Shown here: piece after piece, positions 62,101-64,000 of the stretch
Layout of the letters: every line of letters starts with the position of its first letter
How positions within the stretch are numbered: the stretch's first letter is position 1
From: Lycocorax pyrrhopterus obiensis
Lineage: Eukaryota; Chordata; Aves; Passeriformes; Paradisaeidae
Reading direction: 5' to 3'
DNA: 64,000 bases
Assembly: GCA_014706295.1 (NCBI GenBank)
Contig: JACSVZ010000004.1
Location: 85,505,047 to 85,569,046, forward strand
Position numbers and translations under genes: made by a program
Notes under the pieces: model-generated
Seen by the model: only the letters and a program-made list of their open reading frames with translations
Database searches by the model: none
Told to the model about the DNA's origin: nothing

Positions 62101-62560
62101 ACTGACCTTGATTCAGCTGTTTTTATAGCTGCAATCACAGGCAATTTCCGTGTCTACAACAAAAATAAGGACATGTTGCGTTGGACAGTCTGTGACTATG
62201 CAACACTTCCAAAACAACAGCCACACACCTCAGGGTACGTGCATGTATATGTGCATGGTACCTGGTCTCCACAGTCCATTCCTGAGGAAAAGCAAAGTCT
62301 GGGATGTATTGCAACTGCAGTGCAGGCTTATTACATCAAGGTGATTTCTGAAATACAAGGCAATTTCAGACCGAAATGGCTGGGAGTGTACTTTGCCTTG
62401 TTGCAGCTTTATGTGTCATTAATAGCTGCCTTGTCCAAAATCCAGAATGACTGATGTTGTACGAGTCTGTGCTGGTGTTTAGTTTAATTTGCACTTGGAT
62501 GTGACCATGTGCTGTGCACGTGAGCAGCCCTTGCTTGCTGTGCAACATTATTAGTGATGG
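62101..62560. other. Complex unique block with a 93-codon open frame
   Basis: The block is less AT-biased and less degenerate than its surroundings. It contains the frame 62173-62454 (starts MLRWTVCDYATLPKQQ) and a TCATTAATAG homeobox-type motif. I recognise no family and see no splice context in the KHDRBS2 phase. It may be a conserved noncoding element or simply unique intron. Confidence 0.3.
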
Positions 62561-64000
62561 TGATTTGTGAACACAGGGGTATAAGGTAAAGAGTGGAATA
62601 ATCAGTATGTAGAAAAGGAAGTGCCAGAATATATGAATGACACAACACTATCAAAGCTATTTCAAAAGTATATTTTAGAGGCTGCAGCAACTGTCTGTCC
62701 CAGAATTTAATCAGAAACCAAAGCTTTGAAAAGACTCAAGAAGAAAAAAAAAATGAGGTAATATAAAAGTGTCACTCAAGCCAGCAGGCAGTGCTAACAA
62801 ATTGCCATGTCTTTGTCAAATGCTCATCACTCATTCTTGTGTCAGGTAATGACCATACAAATTGTAATTGTATAGATCTGGCAAGATGTTCATTTCAAGC
62901 AGTCACCCTTGCTATTTTATTACATGAATGTCTTGTAAACTCAGAAAATGTTGAAAGGACTGTAGTAAGAGAAAAAAAGTTCAGAAATAAATGCACTGTA
63001 AAACAGGATTAATGGTATAAATTTGGGATTAGCATAAATCCTATTTACCCCTACTTAATAGGGCATTATAAAGCCAGCAAGGTTTATGTAATAGGATTTA
63101 ATCTTATTTAATTTCCTTTTTTAAGCAAATATCCAGTTGACCCTAACATGTATAATACAAAAGACCATTTGTGAAATATTTTCTGCACATCCCCAAAACC
63201 CTCTGTGATTCAGGGTAGTGAACATACTTGACACAGTTGTATGCAGGCTCCAAGTTATCCACATGCAGGAAAATTTGTCACTAAAATCCAAGGGAATTGT
63301 GGTTTTCTGTAAACTTAATAGTGTATCCTCCTCTGCCCCCTTTTTTTTTTTTTAATTAATTAATTTGTAAAGACTTGGAAATGTATACTCTCCATTATGT
63401 GGGTGATTATACACCCATTAATATGAAAAAAAATAGTTGTTTAATAAATGTGCTGTCTTTGTGTATATTCAATAATTTGATACATTTATGCATATCTGGA
63501 AATAAATAGTTTTCCAACCAGTAGTTTTTTGTTCTGAATATAACTCATGAAATAGCTTCAACAGTAAATGATGATAACAGATTTGATTTTGTCTGATACA
63601 CTTAATTAGCACCTTTCTTACAAATATATTTGTAAGTTTATATTCTGGAATAATAAAAATTGTCTTGTTTGCATTCAAGTAATACTTTTGTCTCAAGATA
63701 GAAGTTAATTATGAGGTTTATAATATGTAGAGCTGAAAATGTTTTATTTATTACTGGGCAGAGTTTCTCCTCCAGACTGCAAATTTATTTTTATCCAATG
63801 TCTTTGAGCAGTTTAGATAAACAACATTTGAAAGTTTGCTAACTCATAAAATTGCCACAATTTGAATGCTGACAGCAAGATATTAATACCCAGAAATAAG
63901 ACATCTCAATTTAACTACTTGCCATGAAGTTAACATCTTTCAGATTATTTTAGACAGCCATCTACTATTGTTGCTGTCATTTTCATTGGTCAGAATTAAT
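62561..64000. other. Downstream intron, unique AT-rich sequence to window end
   Basis: Nothing recognised. A T run and TTAA repeats lie at about 63341-63366. The intron continues past the window. Confidence 0.5.

Noticed and set aside
33056..64000. Downstream tyrosine-rich exons of KHDRBS2
   Set aside because: Scanned by eye for GYDDGYGG and PEYYDYGHG coding sequence; none found, so these exons probably lie beyond the window.

Overview
The window is a stretch of bird nuclear genome lying almost entirely inside one gene. The avian assignment rests on CR1-type LINE fragments, several carrying the typical 3' tail built on ATTCTATG-like octamers, and on two LTR families I recognise from neognath bird genomes. 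The DNA is AT-rich, with long introns and vertebrate GT-AG splice sites. I see no prokaryotic genes, operons or CRISPR arrays. Nearly all of the short open frames (60-160 codons) are chance frames in intron or TE sequence.

The gene is KHDRBS2 (SLM-1, a Sam68-like STAR RNA-binding protein) on the + strand. Two consecutive coding exons are visible: 31424-31551 (just after the KH/QUA2 region; contains QEQLRELSYLNG and an RG-rich stretch) and 32860-33055 (RG/proline-rich, ending EAYEDY). They join in phase through a split arginine codon across a 1,308-base intron. The KH-domain exons (expected upstream) and the tyrosine-rich C-terminal exons (expected downstream) were not found. So 1-31423 is read as the end of a long intron, and 33056-64000 as the start of another.

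Layout: 1-31423 upstream intron, with three LTR/CR1 insertion zones (about 4.5-4.9, 8.2-9.3 and 16.3-17.4 kb), a CR1 at 25.7-26.4 kb and a CR1 at 30.2-30.7 kb; 31424-33055 the two exons and the short intron; 33056-64000 downstream intron, with a nested LTR/CR1 cluster at 35.8-37.4 kb, a CR1 fragment at 44.2 kb, and otherwise mostly unique AT-rich sequence. Microsatellites are at 7.7, 11.2 and 41.4 kb.

Points for follow-up centre on the exon pair: a possible truncated isoform (in-frame stop plus AATAAA just past the upstream exon), a UAAA cluster there that could be a STAR-protein autoregulatory site, a possible tandem acceptor, and a GC-rich exon set in AT-rich DNA. I did not find a convincing new biological system.
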